A stretch of 64,000 nt of DNA from CAVRCA01 sp965218045 (GCA_965218045.1 CBDCJX010000002.1:124001-188000); one strand, 5' to 3'; shown: positions 53,997 through 62,318, counted from the first letter of the stretch. The notes: generated from the letters alone by a model not told the origin. Numbers and translations: made by a program.

Positions 53997-54490
53997 CCCG
54001 CCTCGAACTGCATCGACCGGTGCCGCTTGAGCGGATCGGCGCCACCGGTTACGAAGTCCTGGTCGAGGCGACGCCCGAGGAAAACGCCGCCTTGGCGCGG
54101 CGCCTGGCGATCCCGGCGGTACGCGCGTTGCGTTGCTGGTTCGTCCTGCGCTCCGCCCCCGGCGAGGCGATCGCGGCGGAGGGCCGGCTGGAGGCCAGCG
54201 TGGTGCGCACCTGCGTGGTATCGCTCGAGGACTTCGACGCAATGGTGCATGACAGCTTCTCACTCCGCTTCGTTCCCGAGGGCCGCGAGAGCGACGATCC
54301 GGACCCCGAGTCGGAGGACGAGGTGCCGTATCGCGGGGAGACGCTCGATCTCGGCGAAGCGGCGGCGCAGCAACTAGCGCTCGCCCTCGATCCCTATCCG
54401 CGCCGGCCGGAGGCCGAACTGCCGATCGGCGAGACGCCGGCGACGGACCATCCATTCGCCAAGCTGGCGGCGCGGCGGCGGCTGAACTGA
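53993..54490 (+). CDS. DUF177/YceD-family protein
   Basis: The 165-residue protein has RLEASVVRTCVVSLEDFDAMVHDSFSLRFVPEG and an acidic stretch (DDPDPESEDEVPYRGETLDLGEAAAQQLALALDPYPRRP). YceD proteins sit before rpmF in most bacteria and are linked with 23S rRNA or ribosome processing. The alphaproteobacterial form carries only one of the usual cysteine positions here. Start GTG overlaps the previous stop by four bases. Confidence 0.9.
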   Translation: MTRLELHRPVPLERIGATGYEVLVEATPEENAALARRLAIPAVRALRCWFVLRSAPGEAIAAEGRLEASVVRTCVVSLEDFDAMVHDSFSLRFVPEGRESDDPDPESEDEVPYRGETLDLGEAAAQQLALALDPYPRRPEAELPIGETPATDHPFAKLAARRRLN

Positions 54491-54663
54491 GGTGTCGCGC
54501 CACATGCCGCGCCAGTGGCGAATGCCTGGATCGACCGGCGCTCCCTTGCGGGGCTGGATACCCTCTGCTAGACGGCGCCGCGCGTGTTGTTGCCAAACTG
54601 TGACCGCCCCCTTCCCGCGTGCTACACTTGCGGGCGTCACGCAGACAGGAGGGGCGAAGTCCC

Positions 54664-54867
54664 ATGGCCGTTCCGAAGCGAAAGACTTCCCCGTCCCGTC
54701 GCGGGATGCGACGCAGCCACCAGGCTCTGCCGCGCGAGGCGCATGGCGAGTGCCCGAACTGTGGCGAGCTGCGCCGACCGCATCACGTTTGCAGCCATTG
54801 CGGTCATTACGATGGGCGCGAGGTAGTGTCGGCCGGAAAGGCGCTGAAGGCCGCAGTTCGGGCCTAG
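54664..54867 (+). CDS. rpmF: 50S ribosomal protein L32
   Basis: The 67-residue protein reads MAVPKRKTSPSRRGMRRSHQ and has CPNCGE with CSHCGHY, the zinc-binding form of L32. AGGAGGGG precedes the ATG by about ten bases. The 173-bp gap upstream holds TACACT (54623-54628) as a possible -10 box but no convincing -35. It is followed by plsX, the usual order. Confidence 0.97.
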   Translation: MAVPKRKTSPSRRGMRRSHQALPREAHGECPNCGELRRPHHVCSHCGHYDGREVVSAGKALKAAVRA

Positions 54868-54898
54868 CCCGGACCGACGGTCTGCTGGTCGGGCAGCG

Positions 54899-56032
54899 GT
54901 GAACGAGACATTCACGCTGGCGGTTGACGCCATGGGCGGCGATCGCGCGCCCGACATGGTGGTACAAGGGTTGGCGATCGCGGCGGAGCGGCATCCTGGC
55001 GCGCGGTTCCTGCTGGTCGGCGATCAGGTCAGGATCGATCCGCTGCTGAAGCGTTACAAGCGGGCGGCGGCGGCGTGCGTCGTGCAACACACGCCGGACG
55101 TGATCAAGGACGACATGAAGCCAACCGCCGCGCTGCGCAGCCGCAATGCCTCGATGCGGGTGGCGATCGACGCGGTGGCCGAGGGGCGGGCGTCGGGCAT
55201 CGTCTCGGCCGGCAACACCGGCGCGCTGCTGGCGCTGTCGAAGATCGTCATCAAGGCGTTGCCCGGGATCGACCGGCCGGCGATGGCGGCGATCGGGCCG
55301 ACCGCGCGCGGCGACATGGTGATGCTTGATCTCGGGGCGAACATCTACTGCGACGCCCGCAACCTGGTGGAGTTCGCTTTGATGGGCGACATGTTCGCCC
55401 GCACCGTGCTTGGCCTTACGGCGCCGACGATCGGCCTGCTCAACGTGGGGTCCGAGGAGGCGAAGGGCGACGACCGGGTGCGTCGCGCGGCCGAGATCCT
55501 GCGTCAGAGCCACATCGCGCCGCAGTTCCACGGCTTCGTCGAAGGGCACGACATTGCCGCCGGCACCACCGACGTGGTGGTCACCGACGGGTTCTCCGGC
55601 AATGTCGCGCTGAAGACGGCCGAAGGGGCGCTGAAGCTGATCGGCGAGCTGCTGCGGCAGGTCTTCACCAGCGGCATTCTGGCGCGGCTCGCCTACTTGC
55701 TGGTGCGGCCTGGCCTCGAGCGGCTGCGCGAGTGGCTCGACCCGCGGCGCTACAACGGCGCCGTCATGCTCGGGCTCAACGGGGTGGTGGTGAAATCGCA
55801 TGGCGGCACCGACCCGCAGGGTTTCGCCCACGCGGTGGACGTGGCGATGGACATGGTGGTGCATCGTTTCAACGATCGGATCCGCGACGGGCTGGGCCTG
55901 ATCGTGGGCCTGAGCGGGTCGACCACCAAGGAGAGCATCGGCGCCAACGTGGCGCGCAACGGCAGCCCGCCGGGTCCGCCGGCCCCGCCTGATCGGCTGA
56001 CCGCGCGCGTGGGCGAACATGCCGATCCGTAG
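54899..56032 (+). CDS. plsX: Phosphate acyltransferase PlsX
   Basis: The 377-residue enzyme forms acyl-phosphate from acyl-ACP for phospholipid synthesis. LAVDAMGGDRAPDMVVQGL, SAGNTGALLALSKIV, MLDLGANIYCDA and VVTDGFSGNVALKTAEG are family motifs. The start is a GTG 31 bases after rpmF. The tail overlaps the fabH start by 14 bases. Confidence 0.96.
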   Translation: MNETFTLAVDAMGGDRAPDMVVQGLAIAAERHPGARFLLVGDQVRIDPLLKRYKRAAAACVVQHTPDVIKDDMKPTAALRSRNASMRVAIDAVAEGRASGIVSAGNTGALLALSKIVIKALPGIDRPAMAAIGPTARGDMVMLDLGANIYCDARNLVEFALMGDMFARTVLGLTAPTIGLLNVGSEEAKGDDRVRRAAEILRQSHIAPQFHGFVEGHDIAAGTTDVVVTDGFSGNVALKTAEGALKLIGELLRQVFTSGILARLAYLLVRPGLERLREWLDPRRYNGAVMLGLNGVVVKSHGGTDPQGFAHAVDVAMDMVVHRFNDRIRDGLGLIVGLSGSTTKESIGANVARNGSPPGPPAPPDRLTARVGEHADP

Positions 56033-56990
56033 CGTCGTCGCCGGCATTGGCGCCTACCTGCCGGAGCGCGCGGTGAGCAACGACGAGCTCGCCCGCACCC
56101 TGGAGACGTCCGATGCGTGGATCCGCGAGCGCACCGGCATCCGCCAGCGCCATCTGGCGGCCCCGCACGAGAGCTGCGCCTACATGGGAACCGAGGCGGC
56201 GCGCGCGGCGCTGCTTGATGCCGGCGCCGGCGCGGACGATGTCGATGCCGTGATCCTGGCGACCGCCACCCCGGATCAGGCATTTCCGGCGACCGCCTTG
56301 CGGGTGCAGGCCGCTCTCGGCATCACGCGCGGTTTCGGCTTCGATCTCTCGGCTGCCTGCGCCGGCTTCCTCTACGCGTTGTCGGTGGCTGACGGCATGA
56401 TCCGCAACGGGCAGGCGAGCGGCGTGCTGGTGATCGGCAGCGAGGTCTATTCGCGCATCATGAACTGGCAGGACCGCAACACCTGCGTGCTGTTCGGCGA
56501 CGGCGCGGGCGCGGTGCTGCTCCGCGCCGGCAGCGGCGAGGGCAGCCACGATCGGGGTATCCTGTCCACCCACCTGCACGCCCAGGGGTCGCTCGGCGAC
56601 ATCCTCTATGTCGACGGCGCCGTGGGAATGCGCGAGCGGCCCGGCCATCTGGTGATGAACGGGCGCGAGGTGTTCCGCCACGCCGTCACGCGTTTGGTCG
56701 AGAGCGTGCAGGAAGCGCTGGCGGCAAACGGGCTGAACAGCGCCGACATCGACTGGCTGGTCCCGCACCAAGCCAATTTGCGGATCATCGACGCGGTGGG
56801 CCGCAAGCTGGGCCTGCCGCCCGAACGGGTGGTGGCGTGTGTCGACCAGCACGCCAACACCTCGGCCGCGTCGGTGCCGCTCGCCCTGGCTACCGCCTAC
56901 AACGACGGGCGCATCCGTCGGGGTGATCTCGTGCTGATGGAAGCGCTCGGTGGCGGTCTGACCTGGGGCTCGGCCCTGGTGCGCATGTAG
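56019..56990 (+). CDS. fabH: Beta-ketoacyl-ACP synthase III
   Basis: The 323-residue thiolase-fold enzyme starts fatty acid synthesis from acetyl-CoA and malonyl-ACP. The catalytic cysteine is at 114 (SAACAGFLYAL), with histidine in VPHQANLRI and asparagine in QHANTSAASVPLAL. GGGLTWGSALVRM is the usual terminus. The ATG lies within the end of plsX. Confidence 0.97.
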   Translation: MPIRSVVAGIGAYLPERAVSNDELARTLETSDAWIRERTGIRQRHLAAPHESCAYMGTEAARAALLDAGAGADDVDAVILATATPDQAFPATALRVQAALGITRGFGFDLSAACAGFLYALSVADGMIRNGQASGVLVIGSEVYSRIMNWQDRNTCVLFGDGAGAVLLRAGSGEGSHDRGILSTHLHAQGSLGDILYVDGAVGMRERPGHLVMNGREVFRHAVTRLVESVQEALAANGLNSADIDWLVPHQANLRIIDAVGRKLGLPPERVVACVDQHANTSAASVPLALATAYNDGRIRRGDLVLMEALGGGLTWGSALVRM

Positions 56991-57054
56991 GCACCGAACA
57001 GTCTGATCCTTCTGGATTATTGACCCCGCGTGCCGGCCTGCCTAGCGTGCGGCA

Positions 57055-57366
57055 ATGAATACCGTCACGCGGGCGCAGCTGGCCGAGACGATCTATACGC
57101 AGGTCGGGTTGTCGCGTAACGAGTCGGCCGACTTGCTGGAGACCGTGCTGGAGACGATGTGCGCGGTGCTGGAGGGCGGTGAATCCGTCAAGGTCAGCGG
57201 GTTCGGCACGTTTTCGGTGCGCCAGAAGGGCCGCCGGATCGGACGCAATCCGAAGACCGGCGAGGAGGTTCCGATCCTGCCGCGCCGCGTGCTGGTGTTT
57301 CGCCCGAGCCACGTGCTGAAAGCCCAAGTCAACGGCGTGCCACCCGCCGACGGCAAGAGCGAATGA
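57055..57366 (+). CDS. ihfA: Integration host factor subunit alpha
   Basis: The 103-residue HU-fold protein has NTVTRAQLAETIYTQVGLSRNESADLLETVLE and GRRIGRNPKTGEEVPILPRRVLVFRPS. IHF bends DNA at specific sites. It is followed with a four-base overlap by the MerR-type gene, the common order in alphaproteobacteria. Confidence 0.96.
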   Translation: MNTVTRAQLAETIYTQVGLSRNESADLLETVLETMCAVLEGGESVKVSGFGTFSVRQKGRRIGRNPKTGEEVPILPRRVLVFRPSHVLKAQVNGVPPADGKSE

Positions 57367-57914
57367 GCGCCCCGCCCGAGGGCAATCGGGACGGCGTCGA
57401 GGGTGGTGGCTCCGGGCCCGGGCGGAAGAAGCCGCGCAAGGCGCCGACCGCGTTCAGGACGATCAGCGAGGTAGCCGACGAGCTTCACATCCCGCAACAC
57501 GTGTTGCGCTTCTGGGAGACGAAGTTTCCGCAGGTCAATCCGCTGAAGCGCGGCGGCGGGCGTCGCTATTATCGCCCGGACGACATCGCCTTGCTGCGGC
57601 GTGTCTCGGACCTGCTCTACATCCAGGGCTATACGATCAAGGGTGTGCAGCGGCTGTTGCGCGAGGGCGGCGGCTTGCTCTCCGACGACATCCCGCCGCC
57701 GCCGCCGGACGAGCTGGACGAGGGCGCCGTCGAGCGGGCGGGGCCTTTCGCTTCGGAGCCCGAGCTGCCGATGCCGGGCCTCGCGCCGACCGGGTCCGCC
57801 AGCACGGGCCGCCCGCCGGGTCGCAGCCGCGCCGAGCTCGAATGCGAGCGTCTGCGTCTGATCTTGCTCGAGATCTTGCGCGAACTCGAAGCGCTTCGCG
57901 CCCTCATTCGATAG
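57363..57914 (+). CDS. MerR-family transcriptional regulator
   Basis: The 183-residue protein has a basic N-terminal 30 residues, then a MerR winged helix: FRTISEVADELHIPQHVLRFWETKFPQVNP and GGGRRYYRPDDIALLRRVSDLLYIQGYTIKGVQRLL. A proline/glutamate-rich linker leads to a C-terminal coiled coil (LRLILLEILRELEALRALI). No effector-binding cysteines are seen. It is the standard partner of ihfA. Confidence 0.92.
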   Translation: MSAPPEGNRDGVEGGGSGPGRKKPRKAPTAFRTISEVADELHIPQHVLRFWETKFPQVNPLKRGGGRRYYRPDDIALLRRVSDLLYIQGYTIKGVQRLLREGGGLLSDDIPPPPPDELDEGAVERAGPFASEPELPMPGLAPTGSASTGRPPGRSRAELECERLRLILLEILRELEALRALIR

Positions 57915-57973
57915 ACGCGTTGCCGACGGGCGGCGCCGCTGCTAAACCGGCACACCCGAAGGCGGACGCAAGT

Positions 57974-58050
57974 CGGAGCGTAGCGCAGCCTGGTAGCGCA
58001 TCAGTCTGGGGGACTGGGGGTCGTGGGTTCGAATCCCGCCGCTCCGACCA
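57974..58050 (+). tRNA. tRNA-Pro (anticodon GGG)
   Basis: CGGAGCG and CGCTCCG form the acceptor stem. The anticodon arm is TCAGT, loop CTGGGGG, ACTGG, giving GGG for the CCC codon (and CCU by wobble). The T arm holds GTTCGAAT and CCA is encoded. Length is 77 bases. Confidence 0.97.
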
Positions 58051-58246
58051 CCGCGCCGACCCGGAGACACCGCAACACTGAGGTCTGAGGACACGGGTGT
58101 CTCGCCATCCGCCGTAAAAAATGACTCATCGACCGCTATGGTCCGCGCCGGCGGCCATCCACCGTTGGCAGTCCGAACGTGAGCAAGGCCGTGGATGCCC
58201 GGCCTTCTGCCAAGCGTGGCACTGACGGATAGCAACTTGCAGCGGC

Positions 58247-58259
58247 TGGTATCATACCA
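58247..58259. promoter_or_regulatory. 13-bp palindrome TGGTATCATACCA, candidate operator
   Basis: TGGTAT and ATACCA flank a single C in the 305-bp gene-free stretch between tRNA-Pro and the hypothetical gene at 58356. GntR-type repressors favour TGGTAT-like half sites, but none is encoded nearby. It lies about 59 bases upstream of the -35 box. Nothing else recognisable occurs in this stretch. Confidence 0.3.
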
Positions 58260-58317
58260 ACCGTCCGCAGCGACTGCGCCGTCCAGACGCATGAACCTGG
58301 CACTACACTAACAACTG

Positions 58318-58347
58318 TTGACATCACTGATAACAGAGGCGTATACA
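58318..58347 (+). promoter_or_regulatory. Sigma-70 promoter (TTGACA, 18 bp, TATACA)
   Basis: A consensus -35 box TTGACA (58318-58323) is followed after 18 bases by TATACA (58342-58347). The expected transcription start, six to nine bases downstream, falls at 58353-58356, at or just before the ATG of the following gene, so the mRNA would be leaderless or nearly so. Confidence 0.65.
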
Positions 58348-58355
58348 TTCCGCCC

Positions 58356-59012
58356 ATGTCCCCAGCCCCCTCCACCCCAACCGGCTTGATGTGCCGCTTC
58401 GGCCTGCTCGTCGAGCGGCTGAGGTGGACGCTCGCCGATTGGGTCGACCGGAACCCCCGGAAGCGCGACGTGCTGGGGCCGCTCGCCTTGCTGCTGTGGA
58501 AGTACTTGCAGCGCACGACGCGCAAACTCGCGGCGCTGCATGCGCAGTTCGCCGCCGGGACGCTTGCGCCGCGCAAGGACCGGGCGCCGCGCCGGGCAGC
58601 CGAGCCGGCCGAGTCGACCTCGCGACGGGAGAAGCTGCCGGGCGGCCCGGTGCTGGCGCGGTTCGGCGCCGGGTATCTCGGCGCCTGGCTTCTGGCGCTG
58701 GTGGATGATCCGGAGATGCAGGCGCTGCTCGCGGCGTCGCCGCAAGCGGGTCGGCTGCTGCGCCCGCTGTGGCGGCGACTGACCAACGATCCGCTGCCCG
58801 CGCCGCTGCGGCTGCCGCCGAAACCGCCGCGTTCGGAGCAACCGCTCGCTCCGGCGGCGCTCGCCGAAGTGCCGGGCGAGGCAACGCCCCACGCCTCACC
58901 CCACGCTCCACCCCAAGTCCCATCCCATGCCCCACCTGGGCGTCGTCCGGCCGCTTCCGCCAAGCGTCCCGTCTCCCTGCCACCCTGGCCACCGCCGCTA
59001 TTTCGAGCCTGA
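58356..59012 (+). CDS. Hypothetical protein (218 aa), alpha-helical, proline-rich tail
   Basis: The protein has a helical core (MCRFGLLVERLRWTLADWVDRNPRKRDVL-type start, WKYLQRTTRKLAALHAQFAAG, then FGAGYLGAWLLALVDDPEMQALLAASPQAGRLLRPLWRRL) and a C-terminal proline/alanine/histidine-rich tail. No signal peptide; one weak hydrophobic segment. Codon bias strongly supports coding. The ATG lies about nine bases after the -10 box; a second ATG at 58389 has no ribosome binding site. I do not recognise a named family; similar proteins seem restricted to acetic acid bacteria and relatives (from memory). Confidence 0.8.
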   Translation: MSPAPSTPTGLMCRFGLLVERLRWTLADWVDRNPRKRDVLGPLALLLWKYLQRTTRKLAALHAQFAAGTLAPRKDRAPRRAAEPAESTSRREKLPGGPVLARFGAGYLGAWLLALVDDPEMQALLAASPQAGRLLRPLWRRLTNDPLPAPLRLPPKPPRSEQPLAPAALAEVPGEATPHASPHAPPQVPSHAPPGRRPAASAKRPVSLPPWPPPLFRA

Positions 59013-59323
59013 CGCGGCGCTGCTTTGGCGTGCCTATAACGTTTCGTTTTCGAAACAAAATCGCCTTTCGCAATCCGCACGTAATACCGAGACTAGAGAA
59101 CGGTGACCTGTGGCAAACGCCGTCACCCACCCGGTCCGACCTCGTCGCAGACCGCACCGCTTGGCAGAACCGCCGCTCCGCTCCGCTCGCCGGGAGCGTC
59201 GATCCGTTCCTCGCACCCAAGCGGGTAGGGCCTTACGACGGCTTATCAGCCGCCCCGGCTTCTTCGGCAGCGGGGATCGCGAACCCGTCGAACTCCGGTC
59301 GCCGGCAGCGCGTGCGGCGGTGT
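59013..59323. other. Gene-free stretch with a GTTTCG/CGAAAC inverted repeat
   Basis: No convincing gene is seen. At 59041-59056 GTTTCG and CGAAAC flank TTTT, followed by AAAA, in an AT-rich patch preceded by TATAAC. It could be the weak terminator of the convergent hypothetical gene and response regulator, or an operator. The remainder is GC-rich and featureless. Confidence 0.4.
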
Positions 59324-59719
59324 TCAGCCTTGCTCGGCAGCGACGGAACGCATGCTCCAATGGGCGACGCAATGGCGCAGCTTCTCCGCCACCACCGGCT
59401 TGCCGATGAAATCGTTGCCGCCGGCGGCGAGCCCCTCCTCGAGGTCGCCCGGAGTCTTCTGCGCGACCAGGAAGGCGATCGGCACCGCGCGCAACGCAGC
59501 GATCCGACGCAGACGCCGACAGGTCTCGAACCCGTCCATGCCGGGCATCTGGACATCGAGCAGGATCAGGGAAGGCGTCACGCGCGCGGCCAGGCCGAGG
59601 CATGCCTCGCCATCCTCGACCCCGAGGAAGGTGAAGCCGTTCTCCTCGATCACGGCGCGAAGCAAGGCATGGTTCTCCGCGACATCGTCGGCGGCGATCA
59701 CGGTTCTCGCATCCGGCAT
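59324..59719 (-). CDS. Single-domain response regulator (receiver domain only)
   Basis: The 131-residue protein is a CheY-like receiver: acidic pair D11-D12, phospho-acceptor D55 in LLDVQMPGMDG, and lysine 107 in FIGKPV. The usual Thr/Ser switch residue is replaced by Val85 in FLVAQKTPGD. No output domain or partner kinase is encoded nearby. AAGGAG precedes the ATG at 59719; the longer open frame upstream is not credible. Confidence 0.88.
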   Translation of the reverse strand: MPDARTVIAADDVAENHALLRAVIEENGFTFLGVEDGEACLGLAARVTPSLILLDVQMPGMDGFETCRRLRRIAALRAVPIAFLVAQKTPGDLEEGLAAGGNDFIGKPVVAEKLRHCVAHWSMRSVAAEQG

Positions 59720-59885
59720 TTCGTCTCCTTGGACCGGAGCCCTGGTCAGATTGGGCGATTTCTGTATCGCGTGCCGCGTCCGTCCGGATGCGGGCTCGAC
59801 CACACCGGGCGCGAGCCATAATGCCATCACGGAGGTTACAAAAAGGTTGCCGGCGACAGAATTGTCGGCTTCGCACGGCACCAGA

Positions 59886-60004
59886 GAACCAAGAAATGCC
59901 CCCCGACTGTGACAGCGGGGGGCAAGTAACAGGGAGGCTTCACGTATGAGAGTCTTTCCGACCAGATGACCGGAACAGTGGCGGCACCACCGCCGTATCT
60001 CTCG
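59886..60004 (-). ncRNA. Candidate structured small RNA with own terminator and CCUCCC motif
   Basis: In the 379-bp gap between the response regulator and LysR genes the minus strand folds as a multibranch RNA. GAGAG (59999-60003) pairs with CTCTC (59948-59952), enclosing a GGCGG/CCGCC hairpin (59980-59994) and a TTCCG/CGGAA hairpin (59956-59975). Next comes single-stranded GCCTCCC, an anti-Shine-Dalgarno-like motif, then an eight-base GCCCCCCG/CGGGGGGC hairpin (59898-59923) with ATTTCTT after it. CATAAT at 60011-60016 could be its -10 box. The rest of the gap holds the LysR terminator and the response-regulator leader. Not matched to a known family. Confidence 0.5.
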
Positions 60005-60042
60005 AACGGAATTATGGAGCCGGTGCGCGTGTTGGCGACTCT

Positions 60043-60079
60043 AAAAAAGCGGCAGCGGGCATGACCTGTATGCATGCCC
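60043..60079 (-). terminator. Probable terminator of the LysR gene
   Basis: On the minus strand GGGCATG and CATGCCC form a seven-base stem with a nine-base loop, twenty bases after the LysR stop, followed by GCTGCCGC and six T residues. The gap between stem and T-run is longer than ideal. Confidence 0.5.
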
Positions 60080-60098
60080 AAGCAGTCGTTTTCCGGGG

Positions 60099-60983
60099 CT
60101 ATTGCAGCTCGGCGAGCCGGGCCAGCAGGAAATCGCGAAACACCGCCACGCGCTTGCTGTTGCGCAACTCCTCCGGGTAGACGAAGTAGACGTCGACTTT
60201 CGGCGATTTGAGGTCGGTGAGCAGATGCACCAGACCGTCATTCTCGCCCAGCATGTAGTCGGGCAACGCGCCGACGCCGAGACCGGTATGAATGGCCAGC
60301 AGCATCGCCTGGATGCTGTTCACCTCCAGCAAGGCGCGGCGCGGGTTGCCCGGCCGCCGGCCCACCTCCGCCAGCCAGTTGATGTCCTCGACCGGCGCCC
60401 GATAGTCGCCGAACAGGATGAGCTTGTGCTCGTCCAGCTCCTCGGCGCGCTGCGGCACGCCGTGCTGCTTGAGGTAGTCCGGCGCGGCGCAGATCACCCA
60501 CTGCATGGTGAGCAGGTGCCGCTGCACCAGGTCGGGCTGCTTCGGCGGGTGCATCCGAATCGCGACATCCGCCTCGCGCATCGCCAAATCGAGGTCGGTA
60601 TCATCCAGCAACAGGGTGATCGACACATCGGGGTAGGCTTCGAGGAAGCCCTGCAGCCGAGGCGCCAGCCAGGACGCGCCGAAACCCACCGTAGTGGTGA
60701 CCTTGAGCCGGCCCGTCGGCTTTTCCTTGCTCTCGGTCAGCAGCGCCTCGGTCATCGCCAGCTTGGCGAACACCTCCCGCACGGTGCGGTTGAGCTGCTC
60801 GCCTTGTTCGGTGAGGATCAGCCCGCGGGCGTGCCGATGGAACAGCGGCACCTGCAGCGACTCCTCCAGCGCGGAGATCTGCCGCGACACCGCCGACTGG
60901 CTGAGGTTGAGCGTGTCGCCGGCATGGGTGAAGCTTCCGGCGTCGGCGACGGCGTGAAACACCCGCAGCTTGTCCCAATCCAT
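60099..60983 (-). CDS. LysR-family transcriptional regulator
   Basis: The 294-residue regulator has an N-terminal helix-turn-helix (LRVFHAVADAGSFTHAGDTLNLSQSAVSRQISALEESLQVPLFHRHARGLILTEQGE order) and a C-terminal type 2 periplasmic-binding-like effector domain (GRLKVTTTVGFGASWLAPRLQGFLEAYPDVSI). Start ATG at 60983. The 203 bp between it and the trxB 3' end contains no gene that I can support. Target genes are unknown; it does not lie divergently to an obvious operon. Confidence 0.92.
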   Translation of the reverse strand: MDWDKLRVFHAVADAGSFTHAGDTLNLSQSAVSRQISALEESLQVPLFHRHARGLILTEQGEQLNRTVREVFAKLAMTEALLTESKEKPTGRLKVTTTVGFGASWLAPRLQGFLEAYPDVSITLLLDDTDLDLAMREADVAIRMHPPKQPDLVQRHLLTMQWVICAAPDYLKQHGVPQRAEELDEHKLILFGDYRAPVEDINWLAEVGRRPGNPRRALLEVNSIQAMLLAIHTGLGVGALPDYMLGENDGLVHLLTDLKSPKVDVYFVYPEELRNSKRVAVFRDFLLARLAELQ

Positions 60984-61186
60984 CGTCCGCCACTCCCATG
61001 CCACGCCGGCCCTGCTCCGTCGCCGGAGCAGGCTGCCGGGGGGATCACGCAAAACCTGCCCTACCGCGTCGCCTCGCGGCGTCACCGGGGCGGGCGTGGC
61101 GTCCCGAATCGGAGTCCAGGTCCGCCGCCCACCTTCTCAGCGCGGCAGTCTTCGGCTTCCGATGCGACGATGCAACCGCTACGTTT

Positions 61187-62191
61187 TCAATCCCAAGCGC
61201 CGGTCAGCGGTTTCTCCAACGCGGCGCGGCGCAGCGCGGGATCGGGCTGGTGTTCGGCGAGATGTTTCTGCGCCTCCAGCGCGGCCATGCAGCCCATCCC
61301 GGCGGCGGTGACCGCCTGGCGGTATTTTGGGTCGGCGACGTCGCCGGCGGCGAACACGCCCGGGCGCGACGTCACCGTCGACCAGGGGGCGATCCGCACA
61401 TAGCCTGCGGGATCGAGGTCAAGCTGGCCACGCACCAGTGCGGTGGCCGGATCGTGGCCGATGGCGATGAACACGCCGTCGAGCGGGATGTCGCGCACCG
61501 CTCGGGTCTTCACGTTCCTGATCCGCACGCCGGTGACCGCCTTGGCCGGTGCCGTAGTTCCGAGCACCTGCTCGACCGCGCTATCCCACACCACCTCGAC
61601 CTTCGGATGGGCCAGCAGCCGGTCCTGCAGGATCTGCTCGGCCCGCAACCGGTCGCGCCGGTGGATCAGCGTCACCTTGGTCGCGTGATTGGTGAGGTAG
61701 AGCGCTTCCTCGACGGCGGTGTTGCCGCCGCCCACCACCGCGACCTGCTTGCCACGGAAGAAGAACCCGTCGCAGGTCGCGCAGGCCGAGACACCGGCGC
61801 CGGAATATTCCTTCTCGGAGGGCAGGCCGAGCCAGCGCGCCTGCGCCCCGGTCGCCACGATCACCGAGTCGGCCACGAACACGTCACCCGAATCGGCGGT
61901 GCAGCGGAACGGCGGGGCGGAGAAGTCGACCTCGGTGATCAGGTCGTCGACGATACGGGTGCCCACATGCGCCGCCTGCGCCGCCATCTGCTCCATCAGC
62001 CACGGACCCTGGATCACCTCGGCGAAGCCGGGGTAGTTCTCCACGTCGGTGGTGATGGTGAGCTGTCCGCCCGGCTGCAACCCGGCCACCAGGATCGGCG
62101 ACAGGCTCGCCCTCGCGGCGTAGATCGCGGCGGTGTAACCGGCGGCTCCCGCGCCGATAATGAGAACGCGGGTGCGATGGGTCTGCGACAT
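61187..62191 (-). CDS. trxB: Thioredoxin-disulfide reductase
   Basis: The 334-residue flavoprotein has the FAD motif VLIIGAGAAGYTAAIYAARA, the redox-active CATC at 137-140, the NADPH motif VVGGGNTAVEEALYL and the terminal GVFAAGDVADPKYRQAVTAAGMGCMAALEA. It reduces thioredoxin with NADPH. The ATG lies divergent to lrp with a 165-bp shared promoter region. Confidence 0.97.
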   Translation of the reverse strand: MSQTHRTRVLIIGAGAAGYTAAIYAARASLSPILVAGLQPGGQLTITTDVENYPGFAEVIQGPWLMEQMAAQAAHVGTRIVDDLITEVDFSAPPFRCTADSGDVFVADSVIVATGAQARWLGLPSEKEYSGAGVSACATCDGFFFRGKQVAVVGGGNTAVEEALYLTNHATKVTLIHRRDRLRAEQILQDRLLAHPKVEVVWDSAVEQVLGTTAPAKAVTGVRIRNVKTRAVRDIPLDGVFIAIGHDPATALVRGQLDLDPAGYVRIAPWSTVTSRPGVFAAGDVADPKYRQAVTAAGMGCMAALEAQKHLAEHQPDPALRRAALEKPLTGAWD

Positions 62192-62298
62192 GCGGGCGAT
62201 GATCCAGCTCGACGGGGTCGGGCAGCATATCGGGTCGGCGCTCGACCAAACAAGCAACCAGCAAGCCGGTCTAGCCGGGGCGCCGGGTCTGTAATATT

Positions 62299-62318
62299 GT
62301 TGCGCCATCCTCCGCAAC
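62299..62318. promoter_or_regulatory. Inverted repeat GTTGCG-N8-CGCAAC upstream of lrp
   Basis: Six-base half sites spaced by eight bases form a 20-bp dyad in the trxB-lrp divergent gap, 39 bases before the lrp ATG. Lrp-family proteins often bind such dyads at their own promoters; an adjacent TAATAT (62292-62297) adds AT-richness. Autoregulation is inferred. Confidence 0.4.

Noticed and set aside
54590..54628. Promoter TTGCCA ... TACACT before rpmF
   Set aside because: The spacing between the boxes is about 27 bases, too long for sigma-70; only the -10-like box is noted.
59110..59409. Plus-strand open frame of 99 codons
   Set aside because: Arginine-rich composition, no ribosome binding site, and its end is antisense to the response regulator.
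59946..59969. Plus-strand leader peptide MRVFPTR preceded by AGGGAGG
   Set aside because: The apparent Shine-Dalgarno is the complement of the CCTCCC motif of the minus-strand RNA candidate, and no plus-strand gene follows.
60014..60064. Mini open frame MEPVRVLATLKKRQRA, faintly like the start of ribosomal protein L36
   Set aside because: It stops after 16 codons, the remaining L36 sequence is not found in any frame, and the A-run is explained by the LysR terminator.
59836..60081. Minus-strand open frame of 81 codons between the response regulator and LysR genes
   Set aside because: It has no ribosome binding site or family similarity and covers the candidate small RNA and terminator hairpins.
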